Notes under the pieces: generated by a model
Database searches by the model: none
What the model saw: the letters and a program-made list of their open reading frames with translations, nothing else
What the model was told of the DNA's origin: nothing
Shown here: one piece after another, positions 12,401 to 26,700 of the stretch
Layout of the letters: the number at the start of each line of letters is the position of its first letter
Position numbering within the stretch: the first letter of the stretch is position 1
Program-made: the position numbers and the translations under genes
Assembly: GCA_019843655.1 (NCBI GenBank)
Contig: JACDQD010000005.1
Location: 12,861,575-12,925,574 of the forward strand
Length of the DNA: 64,000 bases
Direction: 5' to 3'
Origin: Lethocerus indicus
Taxonomy: Eukaryota > Arthropoda > Insecta > Hemiptera > Belostomatidae

Positions 12401-14876
12401 TACATTATTTATATAACGCAGTGAGTTTCAATGGTTGAAGTAAGACGTGTATGTGAGATAACGTTATCTGTTTGAGACTAGAGGTTTAGAACAAATTTAA
12501 ATCTTCATTATTATTCTCTGTTCGTTGCAGTAATATCATTGTTCACAAATTTCGGCTGCCAATGAATAAGCAGTGTTCTGTCTATATTTCGACCGGAATG
12601 CGAATGACCGTGATAAGAAGTTGGGACCGATCTTATAGCTTCATTGGCCAGCGGTGTCATTACACAAATAATGACGAATATACCGCATTGGTAAGAATAA
12701 CTCTGGCACACTTGGGGATTTGTGTATATCTGTGTTTATAGGTGATGGTGGGGAAGTATTTTCTACCCTTTGGGATCAACCTGCATTACAGCTATAATAT
12801 ACAATAGCTTACTTGACCGTAGAAACGAAACTACACTACTAGCTGAATTTAAGGGAAGGCCTTCCTCCATCGCATAAATCGGGGCGCGTTATTTTTCAGC
12901 TGGGGCCCCGCAGGAAGGGGCTTTGTGCTTCTTCACAGCGACAAAAGAGAGCGCCTTGTTTAATGACGCCGGCATTTCCGCCCATGAAAAGTTTCCGGTT
13001 CCGGCCCCGACACCGGTCACGACTGACGCCGCTGAGTTGTTAACAATTTGCAGCTACCCTGCAATTTATTTTTATTATTTTTTGTTTGTTTTTATTTATT
13101 TTCTGACTACTGTACGGCTCTGAAAAGAGGTTGTAATTTCAACAGTCCCTCCCGATTTATTCACTGGATTTTTGTGTTGCGATTTCGAAGCATCCCTATA
13201 GTATTGTTTCAATAACCTTATTTTAATTTTTTTAGGGTATCAGTAATTAACGTTCAGTCCGATATTTGAATAGAATAGAGTGCGTGTTTTATGAAGCACC
13301 CGGTTATGTCATTACAACTGTTTCGTTTTGTATTTGTATCTCGTTAATAACTATTTCGTTTAATCGTGAAGTTTTGTGTATTCGTTTCCAGGAAGTAATT
13401 ATTCCGAATTTGCACGTTATATCAGACACAATATGTTGCACTTTGAAGTTTCCAATAACTAGCAATTATCATTCTGCAGAAAATAGTAATTATTAATAGC
13501 ATCCTCTTTTATGTTCCAGGTATGTACATGTACTGACGGTACCTTCGATCGTTAATTCTGACTAAGGTAATAATTTAATTATTCTATGTCGTATTATTAA
13601 TACGTTTTCATATTTAAACGTATAATACAGTTCCTATATTATTTTTCCTTATACCGGGTAAATGAAGGGCGGAAATTTACCGTACAGAAATACTTATTTT
13701 CGGAAAAACTCTAAATATCAGTATAGATTCACTAGCGTTCCGAGAAAAGGTGATATGATTTGGGACCCGCAAAAATCAAGGGAGCTAAACACCATTTTAT
13801 CTTTACGGATTCGGTGATATTCATATGAGTAAAATGGTCCAGACCTGTTTGAAATAGTTTTGTTACTTCTGTTTGGCAGCATTTTGTCTAATTAAGTCGG
13901 CCGGCGGCCGCTGTATTCGGTTATATTCAACGTCGACGGAATTCCACTTTGACAGAAGCCCGGCTGGATTTTATGCTCAATTTTTTGATTAGTAGAGCCA
14001 CAGTCTCCACCTCCCAGTTTTTGAACAGGACTGTAAAAGGGCCCCAATTTTTCTGAGAAAGAATCATTATTGAGTTTTGCTCAATTCGAGTCGCAAATAA
14101 ACGCATTAAAAAGCCAATGCCCGTGGCATTCACACCAAAAGGGAACTGAAAACTCCCTGGCTGTCCCACTCATGGAACGAGCGGGCAAACTGCAAGCTAA
14201 TCACCTGGATTAAAATTCAAGGGAAATATATCCTGCGCGCTGAACGTTGTTGGGGGAAGACGGCGGGTAGAATTTCAAACGGGGAGGGGGCTCTAAGTTA
14301 GGGACGGGCTATAGAAATTGCCGGCTGTCAGAGACAAGCTCGCCCCGAGGGCCGTTTCATGGAGAGCCCACTTGGGCTAGAGGGCGGCCCCTTTTGTTTT
14401 CGCCTTGCACCGTTTTGAAAAAAATACACAGGCTCTACCCCAACCCGAGCCTTTGTACTTGGGGGTGCCGAGCCTATAAATGCAGTGCCGATTGTCTGCC
14501 TCGTATTATGACCGCCCTTAAAACACCTGATCTTATACCAATGGTTTCGGTCGATGGTCAGCTATGAACTTGAATTGGAGACTCGAATGTCAATTTTCAT
14601 TTTAGGACGATAGGAAATGTATAGAATGTAATTAATAATTATAGGAAATAATACGTTTTTCCTTTTCATAATTCAATATTTAGAAACTGCATTCATTCTC
14701 GGACTAAAGGAAAAGGGATTGGGAACATTGAAACTGAACGAAGAATTAAGAGGGGGAGCAAATAAATTGGAAACTCCTCAGAGGGCAAATTGAAGCAAAC
14801 TTTTAGCGAGGGATGGTGCGGGGTCCGGTTGTGGGCTTAAGACGGCTAATTGCCGAATTCCTTCGGCCTCCCGCTC

Positions 14877-14880
<4 letters not shown>
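8968..14880. other. Non-coding mosaic spacer
   Basis: No recognisable gene. It holds one CT microsatellite and GC-rich patches at about 9160-9340, 10190-10440, 11210-11340, 12850-13030 and 13890-14480. A GA-rich purine tract lies at 10381-10416. Short frames such as the one on the minus strand at 11079-11402 have no recognisable domain. Confidence 0.65.
9350..9409 (+). repeat. CT dinucleotide microsatellite
   Basis: About 29 CT units with one CG interruption near the 5' end. The open frames across it on both strands are repeat artefacts. Confidence 0.97.

Positions 14881-14920
<40 letters not shown>
14881..14920 (+). repeat. (TC)20 microsatellite
   Basis: Twenty uninterrupted TC units following a pyrimidine-rich GC patch; no gene adjacent. 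Confidence 0.97.
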
Positions 14921-14924
<4 letters not shown>

Positions 14925-15129
14925 CAGTTCCCAATATTCGTAATTTGTAGTTCCAATATTGGCCGATATTAAAGTTGATTTCGCACCTTTGCCATTTATA
15001 CAGTTTTCTGTGACCGTAGACAGTGCGGATTCAGTTGGTAATTTATCTCAATCGGTTGTTGATTATAGCACTTTCATCCACAGTTATCCGTCGACGGAAG
15101 GCTTAATCAAAATACAGGTAGGGTCTATA

Positions 15130-15152
15130 TGCGCTCTAACCACTGGGCCTCT
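15130..15152 (-). other. tRNA D-arm-like fragment
   Basis: On the minus strand this reads GGCCCAGTGGTTAGAGCGCAT, which resembles the D-arm and box A region of many tRNAs. No T-arm (GGTTCGAATCC-like box B), anticodon stem or acceptor stem is found at the right spacing downstream. It is not a functional tRNA. It may be the head of a decayed tRNA-derived SINE, or chance. Confidence 0.25.
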
Positions 15153-18100
15153 TTCACTGGTGACTAGAATTTTCATTCAATTACTGTTTCCGAACCCAAT
15201 CTCATTCAATATTTCACTATAAAAATTCCATTACTTGTTCTGGAACAAACTTGCTCCTGTTATAAATAAATTTTCCGAACGGCACCAACTGCGCCATGAT
15301 TTAACCAATTACAGTTAATCAGATCGCGGCATTTAATAACATTCAACCTCTCCTCTCTCGAAATATCTGTTTCCTTTCTTTAATTTGAAATTTATTATTG
15401 GTTGTGCATTTAGAACTCCACTCCAGACAGTACACAGAGCTATAATCCATAAGTCTAAATCTGCTATTATAAATTATACATATTATAATAACCATTATTG
15501 AACTGGATTTGAAAGGTCAAGAGGGTAGGAGGTTCCCGTGGCTAATTCCACTGCTGGGGCCAGTTTCTGTTTGAAGTTCGGACGGTAATGCAAAAGTCCC
15601 TCCAACTTTATCAGGCGCCACTGGAAAATCAAGTTTCTAAGCTCGTCTCTCTTCAATCTACTCTGCTAGGAATTGGATTTCGAATATTGACTTATTCTAA
15701 CCTCATATTTTGACGTGCAGTTTCTTTGAATTGCTTGGAGGACGAAGATCGGACGAGTTCTACATCGGACCTCTCAGTTTAAACTAGTTAACTATTAAAA
15801 AATGAACCCTCTGGAAGTTTAACATAATCTATGAAACTGTTTTATTGTTATCAGAGAAATTACACAACATTATGTTATTATAAACAATATAATTAGTAAG
15901 TTTTATATGGTTAGAAATAACGGAATACCATATTATCGCTTCTGGCCCGTATTAAATTGTGACATATTAAATATCCATCATCGATATAGAGGGATAATTA
16001 GTTCAACGGGACGGAAATTGCCGTAAAGACGTAGAGGAATATTAACAGTATCAGACTAATATATTCCTGAGGGTGATTCATTGAGTGTGGAACATCATCA
16101 CTGGCAATTTCCTGTCTCCACTCGCCTATTAACAGTGTCGTGCTGATAGAATGCGTTATCGACAGCGAGCATGCATAAGCCCTGCACTAATGGAATGCTA
16201 TTAACTGTGGCGGTTTCCAAAAATCGGTCTAATTTAGGCCGAAATAGCCGAGTGGGGAATCAAACAATGTTGTTTAGAGCTTTTACGACTCAAATATCAG
16301 TGGAATATTTGTTTTAGACCGGTTTGTGAGGGCCACGAAAGCCAACAGTATAGCTGGCAAACTCCGTTATTATCGACTGATAATATAATATAAAATTTCA
16401 TACGAGTGAACCAATACGGCTCTCTTGATACTTACCCTGCAAACCGTCGTGTTATGCGCGTTTAGTTTGTTAGCCCCTACCCATTTAATGTCTAAAAAAA
16501 TTTAATATAGGGTAATTTAATTTTATTTGAGTTTAACTCGGACATATTATCGCTACAATAACTACAAAACAGTACAAAATGAGTACTAATACAAAATGTT
16601 TCATCGGCAACCTACATAGTGGACATTTCAAGATAAAACATTTTTTCGTATCTTAAACAAAGTTTTAATAGAGAAATAGAATAAAGGTTGTTTTCTGTAA
16701 TTGGTTAATTCTCTTACCGAATCCGGGAAGTTGCACAGATAAACATCTGCCCCATTTCTAATCGGCAGGCCTGTTCTCCACGGACAAACTTAGAGACAAA
16801 GTTGAGCCTAACTCCTCGAAGTAGTAGATTCACGAGTGCATTAACTTCGTTAAGGGGGTCGCCGTCCCACTCACTGTGTACTCTGCCCGCCCCTTTAAAT
16901 ATTGCCGATAATTGTTTCCGAATTGCTTCTTTAATTTATGACCGGGAAAGGACGCCTGTGCCGGGCCGGGGCCCCGGGGTCTGGGCCGCCACCGGGAGAA
17001 TTCCGAACCAAATGGAGCGTAAAGTTTTGGATGGCCCCGTATAAAGTTCTGGGCTGAAAAGAAACTGCGTTCCGGTAAATAAAACGCCGCCCAATTGCCG
17101 GGACGGGCGGTGCCCCACCCGCCACGTGTTTATAGCCCTCCCCTTGCTCTTTACTTTATAGATTATTCCGCCTGATTGACTTACCGCCTTCAATTATTCT
17201 TTCGAAAAACCGTGCACCGTTATAGATGTCTTCACCGGTTCGGAACGAGTTTGCCCGACGGCTAGCCATAAAAATGGTCGCAACTGCTCTGGTCATGAAT
17301 GGTGAAATATAGATAATATCGACGGATTAAATATTTCAGGCGGATATAGAAAAGAATGTAAAGTACAGGTATTATTGTGAAGTCCTGAAATGATCTATTT
17401 TTAAATAACATTAAGATCCAATCATCTCTCAATGGTTCACAGCAATTCTGAATGCAATCTCATTCGACTAAATAGTTACCATCAATAAGTCGACTACTTG
17501 CTAGATGATGCCTACGCAGACCACACGGTTATTCCAAATTAATAAATTATTAATTTTAAAAGCCAATTTACTCCGTAAAGGTAAGGTTATGAAATGTGAA
17601 AGAATAACCTATAACTATAATACGATGCCAAGTCTCTGTCAACTGGGACTGTTTATATCTCATCCCTTTATAACGCCGATAGACTTGCATACCAATTTAT
17701 TGCCGTTTCTTCCGCACTTTTATCTGGCGATTTTATTATTTCCACGTCCCACCGTTTTAAAGAAGGGGTCGTTTATGACATTTTTTCGACGCACCCCTTC
17801 CCTGAAAGAGTGACGAGGTGGAATGGGAAACCGAGCCGAGAATTTATGGGGTTCGGAGGCGCGGTCGCATTAAAAATTCCGCCCAACCGGAGCGAGTTTA
17901 GGGGAGGGTGAAAACAATAAAAACGGGACCGTTTAATGAGTCCATATTTTAGTCGGGCTACGGCCGAAATACAGGAGACATTGCCCTGATTTATAAGCTG
18001 CTTTACCTCTCGGTTCCTCGGCCGCGTTTCCTTTATCGCCGACGCCAACCTGGTGCAGACCGTACCGGTCGGAAGTGTTGGATGGACCCGACAAAAATGG

Positions 18101-19337
18101 TCAGCGATGAATGTAAATTCTCGGTGACATGTGTGGTAAGATATGCGAAATTCGCCGCAGCATAGACAGACCAATATCATTCGTCTTGAGCAGTCTATCT
18201 TGAATTACAAATGCATAAGAAAGTAATAATTGTTTCGAAGTTCTAAAAGAATAATATTTTATATAGTAAGTATTTTTGACTGCGTACTATTATAGAGCCG
18301 GTAACCTGTCTTTCTCGGACACACATAGATGTTATAAACCTCCATGTATTATCTATCGGGAACAGGATTCCTAATTAAGAATATTCCATAGTGGTACGAT
18401 GTTGGAATCTCTAGAATCCTAAAATATAATTCTCAATTCCGCCACTCAGGATCTTCATGCCGTCGATTTCCCCGACCGAACGGCCTAAGGGGAACTTTCA
18501 GAGGTGGTACTCGAGCGGTCCTACTTTCTTCTATATATATATAGGGCGCAAGTCGTGCTACAAGTTGGGTGTGTTCGAGCTAAATTTAATCAGGTTTGGC
18601 TGGCTGGCTGCCGCCGGTATCCACTCCTGCGGAGGGGGAGCGCCCTCTCTGCGCTCCCCGCCCGGTGAATATGCCTCCGAGGTAATATGAAATTACGAGA
18701 ACGGCCCAGGGTGCTGGCGCTAGGTGCGGGCCTTACACCCCTCGTCGGCCCTCCCCCACTTAACCGCGCGTCCAAATAAACCCTCGCGTCGCCCGCCTTT
18801 CTCAACTCAAATTGAACTCAAAACTATTTAATAGACTCTGGGGGGAAGCGGTGCCGCGGTATTTGCATAGGCGCGTATTTCGGTGGGAGTTGTGCCTCTT
18901 CGCTTATCGATCTGACCCGAGCACCACCAGGTTCTCCAGGCTAAATAATACCCCCCTCCACCGCCCCCACCCGAACCAATTAACGCCCACCTGGATCAAA
19001 GATCCTCTTGTTTTATTTTAAAACCTCCTTGAAAATTAGATTCCTCCCTTCCCGGAGGTGACTGGGGGTGACTGTTATGTGTAATGACTTTTTTTATCAG
19101 TATAGAAAATTTGATTTTTTTGAAGCTCTAAAGATACCCGTATAGCTTACTGTCCGGTCTGCTTCATAAAGGTTAACAAAGGGGCCGCTGGATTATAACG
19201 CGGGTGTTATACCCCGTGTTTTGCATTTTCGTTTGATTGGCACAGTCTGCATTAAAACCCTTTTTTGATGAATTCTGTAATCAGAGATTAGTTCAGAATA
19301 AAAATATACGCTGACACTGTACTGGTTCAGTGTGTAA

Positions 19338-19365
19338 ATATACATATATATTTATATATGTATAT
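19338..19365. repeat. AT-rich perfect 13-bp inverted repeat
   Basis: ATATACATATATA at 19338-19350 pairs exactly with TATATATGTATAT at 19353-19365 across a 2-nt loop. The composition is nearly pure A/T, so an expanded TA/TACA microsatellite is as likely as a functional cruciform. Confidence 0.6.
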
Positions 19366-20664
19366 ATTAAACTATGTCATTAATGTTTGTTTCAATTTAA
19401 AGCGAGAACATTTCCTTCTCAACGGTGTACACTATTCTGGAAAGGACGAAATTATTATGCTGGACAAGAAAGGGCGGGAAGAGAACCAAATCACTCATTA
19501 TAAACCCCTAGAAGAACAGCCCATGTTTGTATTAAACTCGGAGTTTTGAGAAACTTGATTTTTCAGGATTTAGACCCGGAAGGGGTACAAAATATAACTT
19601 CCTTATAAACGCTTTTCATAATAAAGTAATTATTATGAATAGTTATTATTGTTGCTCTTTTCGACCACTAGAAGTCTATTCAACATCTTTTACCGTATTA
19701 GTCACATAGAACAAATTATGTTTCAGCGGTATAGGCAACCGTCTTTATCAGGCACAAGTTAGTCAAATGATTTGTTATTTTCTGTATAAAATAATTTTAA
19801 AAACATTTATTTACACTGAGTAATTTAGATGGCAACGTGATATCGGATAAATTAATTTCTATTTACGATTTATCATATTCAAGTTGTGTGTGTATTCGAT
19901 TTTCTAAGTGGGTATTCGTCTAAGTATGGTATGGTCGATATCCACCACCTCCGGTATGCAGTTAACTGTGATGTTCTCAGTAGTTTGAAGCGGAGGCCCG
20001 CTAATTACTGACGACACCGAACGCAATTTATTTATTAAGGTTTCCTCTTCTTCCTCCTCCCCTAGGTCGGTATCTCGTCTCCCCGGACACCCGATACAAG
20101 GTCTTGACGAAAGGAGCAGGGGGCTTTATACTTCATCCGGCGGCATGATTAGGTTTTAGCCCTGCGGTATATCAGTTTCGTGTTTGTAGACTTTCTGCTA
20201 CTCGTGGGGAGGGAGTGGAGGGGTTAGGAAGGTATTAAGGGGCGGGATTAGGGGCCACCCCGGGACCTGCACACCGGCTTAAATTCAGCCTACCCCGTCC
20301 ACAGCATCCTTTCCGTTTAGAACCCAGGCTCATAAAGAATATATTATGGCCATCGATAAATAGGAACGGAAAATTAACCGCCAGAGGTGTTAGCCGGGCG
20401 TGTAGAAGAGGGTGTTGTATGTAAATTATAGGTGTAATAGGTTTGTTCAACATAACATGCGATATCTTCATTAGATATGGAGGAGATGCGGATTCATTTA
20501 TATTCTTTCCTCGAATAAACAATCACCAGTAATACTATATAAATTTTAATAGGTAATTATTATTGTTACTCGGTTGTTTCGCTTATTTGGCCTTTCGACG
20601 GATACATACTCTTCATAGAGATAGAGCAAATAATTGACGATGATCGGATTTCTGAAAATGTTAG

Positions 20665-20727
20665 TGTATACCGTCGATTTCGTGTGTTTCTGTCTCACGG
20701 AAACCGGTAGACCACAAAATAGGTACG
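20665..20727 (+). mobile_element. Repeat family member B (miniature, two arm ends joined)
   Basis: The left part (GTATACCGTCGATTTCGTGTGTTTCTGTCTC) matches the outer part of a forward arm. It runs straight into CGGAAACCGGT and then GACCACAAAATAGGTA, which match the ribozyme 3' half and the extra tail of an inverted arm. The ribozyme 5' half, the core and most of both arms are absent. It is best read as a severe internal-deletion derivative of the family described at 59647-60507. No clear flanking duplication was seen. Confidence 0.55.
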
Positions 20728-23700
20728 TTAAACGTGTTAGTGTATATTCTATCAGCGTGGATTACCTATAGTGAACTAGATTAACCAAATTAAATCCAGC
20801 AAACAAACTATGAATAAATTTGCCGATGAAAAAAGAAGTGGATGGTATTAACATTACATCGATTTGAGTATTGTCGTCTGGAATATCCGGTTTGTTCTCA
20901 GTGGCCCCACGGGACACGCTAAATCGATTGTTCCAATCGATACATAATTATCGAAGAGTTCCTCGTTAGTTGCCCGTTTATTAGGACGACTGGTAGCTTT
21001 CATTTACCCCGGCTTAATTACGGAAGAGCGTCAATGGGTACATTGTCCACTATTTCAATTTTAAATTAATTTTTATTTAACCCGGAATAAATTCGCCGGC
21101 ATTATCGCCCCGACCCAACGGTTGAGACCCGCGCAACATAGCCCGTTAACAATTCACCGGGGGTAATTATGGTTAATTTACATCACTTTTGTTGTCGGGG
21201 AAGTCGGTTTCAGGGAATGGTGGAGGGGAGGGCGCGTTGATTACGTGGCCGCAGTTAATTATGATGAGGCGATGGTGGACGGTGTGCGTGCGGGGGGCGG
21301 TGGGTTGGGGCGGTAATTAACTGGAAAATTATAAAAGGGAGGGCCGGGACCAGTGTCGACTGCGCTTTCGGGCAAAAGCCCCGTTTATGAATCCGTTAAC
21401 ACGGGCCGGATATGGGCTTGTGCCGGTCCCGACAAGTACCGTCTCCCAGCCGTTACTATTTAGAGAACCCGTCCACTCTCAAAATTATTTTCCGCGTACG
21501 AATTTCCAGCCACAGACCAATGAAATACCCGCAATTATTTATCAGCTATAATCGAAAACGAACAGGTGATTTATTTCCAAACGTAATGTATAATAATTGA
21601 AAATCGATTGATCGTAGATTGACCATTATACCGCCACAATTTCCCAGTTAGATATAAATTTTCTAATTCACTAAGACATTCCGATTCGTAAGTTATAATT
21701 CCGTATTACATTAGCTCTTTTACATATAGTATAAGATGTAGAAGCGCGGATGAACTGGCGAATATGACTTAATGGCGGGTTATCGTGACGAACCTGGAAG
21801 AAGAGTAAACGGCGGTACGGTTCGATCTCAATTAAAAGTGGGCCTTAAAGGCTCACGAGTCGGTTTATCGGGTGAGATTCCGGCAGTGATTAATTCTAAA
21901 GCGGTCGGGTATGCCGGCGCCGAGCCTGCTTTATGAGCTGTTCCTCTCAGCCTGTGTTTTATTGCCCAGTCGGCGGTGGAGGCCGGCGACAGAAAGCCCC
22001 GGGAAAATTACTGCCACCGCCCCACCACCAATATTCACCGTCGTATCCCACTTGAGAAAATGTTACGCACTTACGGTACTGCTGATTTAATTCATAACGC
22101 TGTTCTCGAGTAGCGACATGCCCGAATTCTCAGTTCAACGCTGCTATTTTCTGAATACACTTGAAATGTGTACGGTCACGAAACAGATATTTCAAATTAA
22201 CGTGCTTTGATTGGTGAATCAATTTTAATTGCTAGAATGTATAGGTTGATTTTGTTCTAAAGGAGGATAATCATCCTGACCTGGTTATCTTTCTAAAACT
22301 GTTGCAAATACTACAAGCGGGGAAACTGTTGTAAACGAAATTCAAGATGAACTTCGTGTTATAATTACTTAATTATATAAATTATTACAACCAATTTCAG
22401 CTGAGATAATTTTAATTTAAAACAATTGATATTTTCTATTCGTATAGTGTTATTTTCGACCGTTAAAAAAAATGTTTCTTTCAGAAATTTATGATCTATC
22501 TCATGAAGTTTCTGTCAGCTGGTAGACGATTAATTTTCTTAAGCTGGACAGAGTAATTAATGCTAAGCTCAGCGCCGTTACTTTTACGAGCGGCATAAAT
22601 GGGGCGAAATAAGACTGAAAGTAATCTCTGTTTGGGTTCACCCGAGTCAACTGTTGAACAATGAGGGTTTCGGTGGGAAAGAGACTCCAACAAATGTCTG
22701 TACATAAATCAACCACTGTCTGAAACGAAAAATGGATTTTGCTAACAGGATATTGAGATTGTCCTTTCCTTTTTCCCGGTATCATTCATTGAAACGTAAT
22801 TGCCCTCGTACAACGTGTGGGCTAAATGAAGGTATCGGAATTTGATACATATCTATGACAACACATTACTTAAAACCTATTTTAATATTAATATAAAACT
22901 CTACACCGGCCGCAAAGCTGTTCTCGTTTGTATTTTATCCGAAGACTGTTTAATCATACAATAAAATAGCCAATTTGGAGTAGTGGTGGAGCGGTGTGAC
23001 TATGGAAATTGTCCTCCGTGAATCTTGGCCGCTCCGTTTAAGGAGGACTTCGGGGACCGTAAACACATTTAAAGTCGGCGGGTAGAGAGATAGCGGCCGA
23101 CACTCCGTTATAATTCACGGTGGGGCGGCCCGCCCGCAATTCTCGGATAAAAAGAACACTCCTCCATCCCACCCCCGCCCCAACACTACCCCTACTACAG
23201 CTCTCCCACCCTTGTACATCCCGGTTTTTATTAACTGTGAAATTGTAACTTCTCCGGTCCGCGCAATAAACCGGTTGGGCCCGGACCTCCTCCTCCTCTT
23301 CCTCCTCCTCCGGTGGCGGCGGCCGTCGCGGCACCACTGTGGCCCCCTCCATCCGAATTTATTCCGAGCCGCTGCATTTCGCGAAATTGCGGCCTCAGAG
23401 ACATTCGGCCTGGTTTTATTTCGCTGACGACAAGTTGTAAATTTCCTGAGGGGCGACTTGGGTGCTCTCTCGCTGCTCCGGTTATGCTAATGTCTCCGTA
23501 TAGAAATTTTTATTTGCCCCCTCGGGGTGGATTATTTCGACTTTCTTTTATAGCCATAGACGGATTTCTTTTGATTTTTTTCATGCTCTGATATCGTAAT
23601 CACCGGGTGATCGACTTTCTCTGTGTTTATACCGCGTTGTCAGATTACGTCGGTGCGATAATAGTACAACAATTTCATGTAGTCAAAAGACCAAAACATT

Positions 23701-26700
23701 TCTTAAGTTCGGATAATCTAAACGGATAATCGTTTTAAGTAAAGTTATTAGCACGATCCTTACTCCTGTATACGAATCATTCATATACGCTATTCTGTAC
23801 TCAACGACTGGAAATCGTTATGGTATTTATTGTTATCATTTACTCGCCTTGAATACAAGGAGACTACATATTTAGAATTATAATTACGCCGTATTTTAAA
23901 CCGAATAAGGGCTCTAGACTTTCAGAACTCCATTTATTTTTCATAACGGTGGAATGAAGAAATCGTGCCCACGAGAGGTTGCAAATGAAGTCAAACTTGA
24001 ATTCAGCGGAACGGCCGAAAGTTTTAAACAGATTCGAAGTGTAGGAACGTCCTGCGTACTTGCCTTTTTATTACCAGAATATGCATATAACCTCATGCCT
24101 CTCATGCCACCCGTTTGACTCTTAAAATGAATTTTAGTTTTGTTAATGACACCGATTGAGAAATGTTTCTCATTTTCTCGTAAGATCTCGGGCCTTTCGA
24201 TTATTTATTATTCGTTCAAAATCATACGGGCGGTGAACACGGCATTACGTCGACTCGGTGCGGAGAGGTCTCGCGGGGACTTGAAAGAGAATATATGGCC
24301 GAGCCCCTCCGGGTAACGCTTTTAAAGGGGGGCCCGGGTTTTATCCGTCGCCGCTATAAATATTCGAGCCGGGGTATAGCAAGCCGCGGGGACGGCCGCC
24401 ATGATTACACGCCGTTCATATTTAATACGTGGGGGGGCGCCGCCCGGCACGGTTACTTACCTGTTTAGCGGTACCCCCGCCACACTAGCCATCTCTCATA
24501 ATAATAAGACCGTGGGGCTATTTTTCCTTCCGACCCTTCCCCGAAGTAATTATCCGTTTTTCACCGGCCAGTGTACACCTCATTAACGCCGCCGGTGTCT
24601 TGTTAGTTGCCCAAGGACGATTATATACTTGGGAATACGGTTCATTATTTGGAGGCGAGAAGTGAAGCCACGATTTATATTTGTATTTCGTAGTCAGTAT
24701 GGACTACGTAATTTCGGAGCGATACCACTTGTATCGAGCTGACTTCGATGTCGGTACACCAGAGCAACTAGTATTTCAAATATATATTAAGGATTAAATT
24801 GCTTTCCTTGGTTGTTTTAAATTTTACAACACAATAATAAACATAATTTAATTGCAACAATAAGCTAATCTATATGCCCTGCACAGTTTCATGAAACCAT
24901 AAAAGGCTATTTTTAAGGGTAAAGAAATACAAATGTCGGATTTTGGTGTGAAGCATAAAAGGATTTGGAAAAGGGGCAGCGCTAATGCCGCTGGAGTGTC
25001 TCCAATTCCGGCCTAGATAACAGTAGTGCCAACCTCGTTGAACGAATCATCAAATTCGGATTCTCTCTTTAGCCGCAATAACCCGCAGCTCTTTTTCTTC
25101 CACTGACCCACTTTATGGTTCAACAACGTCCACGTGTTAACACTGGCCGGGTGAAATATTTAAACGCGGATTCTGTATAGGCACAGACACGGAGGAATTA
25201 ATATTTTTCTATGCTCTATTTTACTTTGTGCGCTCAAAGCAATTGCTTCTGCGCGCCCTTGAATACCTGTTTTCTGTTTGAATTGAGACGCCTTGGGGGG
25301 AGTTGCGGGAAAAAATTGCTGTTAACGGTCATGAAAAAACTACTTTCCGACACGCTTTTAAGGAATAAGTAGTAGTCTTCCACCTTACTGAAAAGTGATA
25401 TTTCCCATCCCCAATTATATTATGTTGTCGGTTCCCTTCAGAACATTAATGTAGACTAGGTGGAAAAAAAAATAATGAAACCATAAATTACGTTGGAGCC
25501 GGGCGCAGATTTTGGAATTGTATTGTCGGTATAAAAGTTGTTGGAAATTGTTGAAAATAAAAACTCGTCAAAATTATAACTAGTCGGAGGACTCTAAACT
25601 AGAGTTGATTTGGATTACGTGGCGCGATTATATTCCTTAACTAAATGAATATGCAGTTTGGAACTCTCGGGCGTGTCAAAATCTATGACGGTGTTGAAAC
25701 AAGGAGTCGCTTACACGGGGGTTTCGCAGGGGGGGTAGAGGGTAACTCAAACTGGAGCGATTCAGAGAGAGTCTGAAGGGGCCAATTATGGTAATCCCCG
25801 GGCGTGAATAGAGCCGGTTACAGTCAACATCGGTAAGGGAGTACTCGCGCGATCCGGCACCGGCGCACGGCCCAATGTTTGAACACTCTCTGTCTGGGAC
25901 GGGCCTGATAGCTACTGCGAAGCCGCCTCCACAACTGCTCACACCCAATGCACCGAACGCCATATTTCCCATTCAACCAACGAGCCCCCCCCCTATCAGA
26001 TTCATACGGCTACATGCACCGGCCCACCAGCTTTCTTTTCTCTCTATCTGAACGATAACCCTACCACAAAACCGTGCACAAATACGGTATCTCCCCTACT
26101 CGAATAGTAACGTAAGAGATCTGTGCTACAGGCACCGTCCTCAGACGTAATTCTTACGAGTCCTTATGACTTTTTTTGTATTATGTATATGAGTCAGAAT
26201 ATCTTATTAAAAACCCCCCAAAAAATGGAATATAGTAGTGATAACTATAATCACTACGGGCTAAAAGTATTCTCCGCCCTTAATCCTAATTTATTGACGA
26301 GAGCGAAAATGCGACAGTGAATCAAATAAACGAGTCAGAAAGAGGGTTATTCAAAATAAATCTTTCCCTGCAAACAAGACGCCTAAATGATCATTTTATT
26401 AAATGCCAATCATGTCAATAAGATTTTAAAAGGATAAGGACTTTAAATTTTTTAATTATTAAGAAAGTAAATCTGTTTAAAATTTATAAAAAAATAGTTT
26501 CTGTGATTTGTATCGCAAATAATATTATAATAAAATTATATAACTCAATATATTACAATATTGAAAATCGATTGAGTAATTTAATATGCAGTGTCAGATA
26601 GATCCTGCGGAATTACAATTCTTGGTACGTGTTGACCGGGAATTTAACACGCCGTAGACCTAAGGTAATATGTCGGGTCAGATGGACCCTCTCTCGATAC

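Larger units (their letters stand above)
14921..20664. other. Non-coding mosaic spacer
   Basis: No recognisable gene. GC-rich patches at about 15530-15650, 16730-17130, 17760-18080 and 18450-19000 alternate with AT-rich DNA. The longest frames, on the minus strand at 17773-18180 and the + strand at 17505-17813, run through opposite strands of the same patch and show no family features. A tRNA-like D-arm fragment (15130-15152) and a perfect AT hairpin (19338-19365) are noted separately. Confidence 0.65.

Noticed and set aside
16314..16328. TAGACCGGTTT as another copy of the ribozyme 3' half
   Set aside because: Flanking bases do not continue into GGCTGC or CATCTTCAG; an 11-nt match alone is expected by chance.
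17773..18180. 135-codon minus-strand frame
   Set aside because: No recognised family, no splice context, and compositionally driven by a GC-rich patch.
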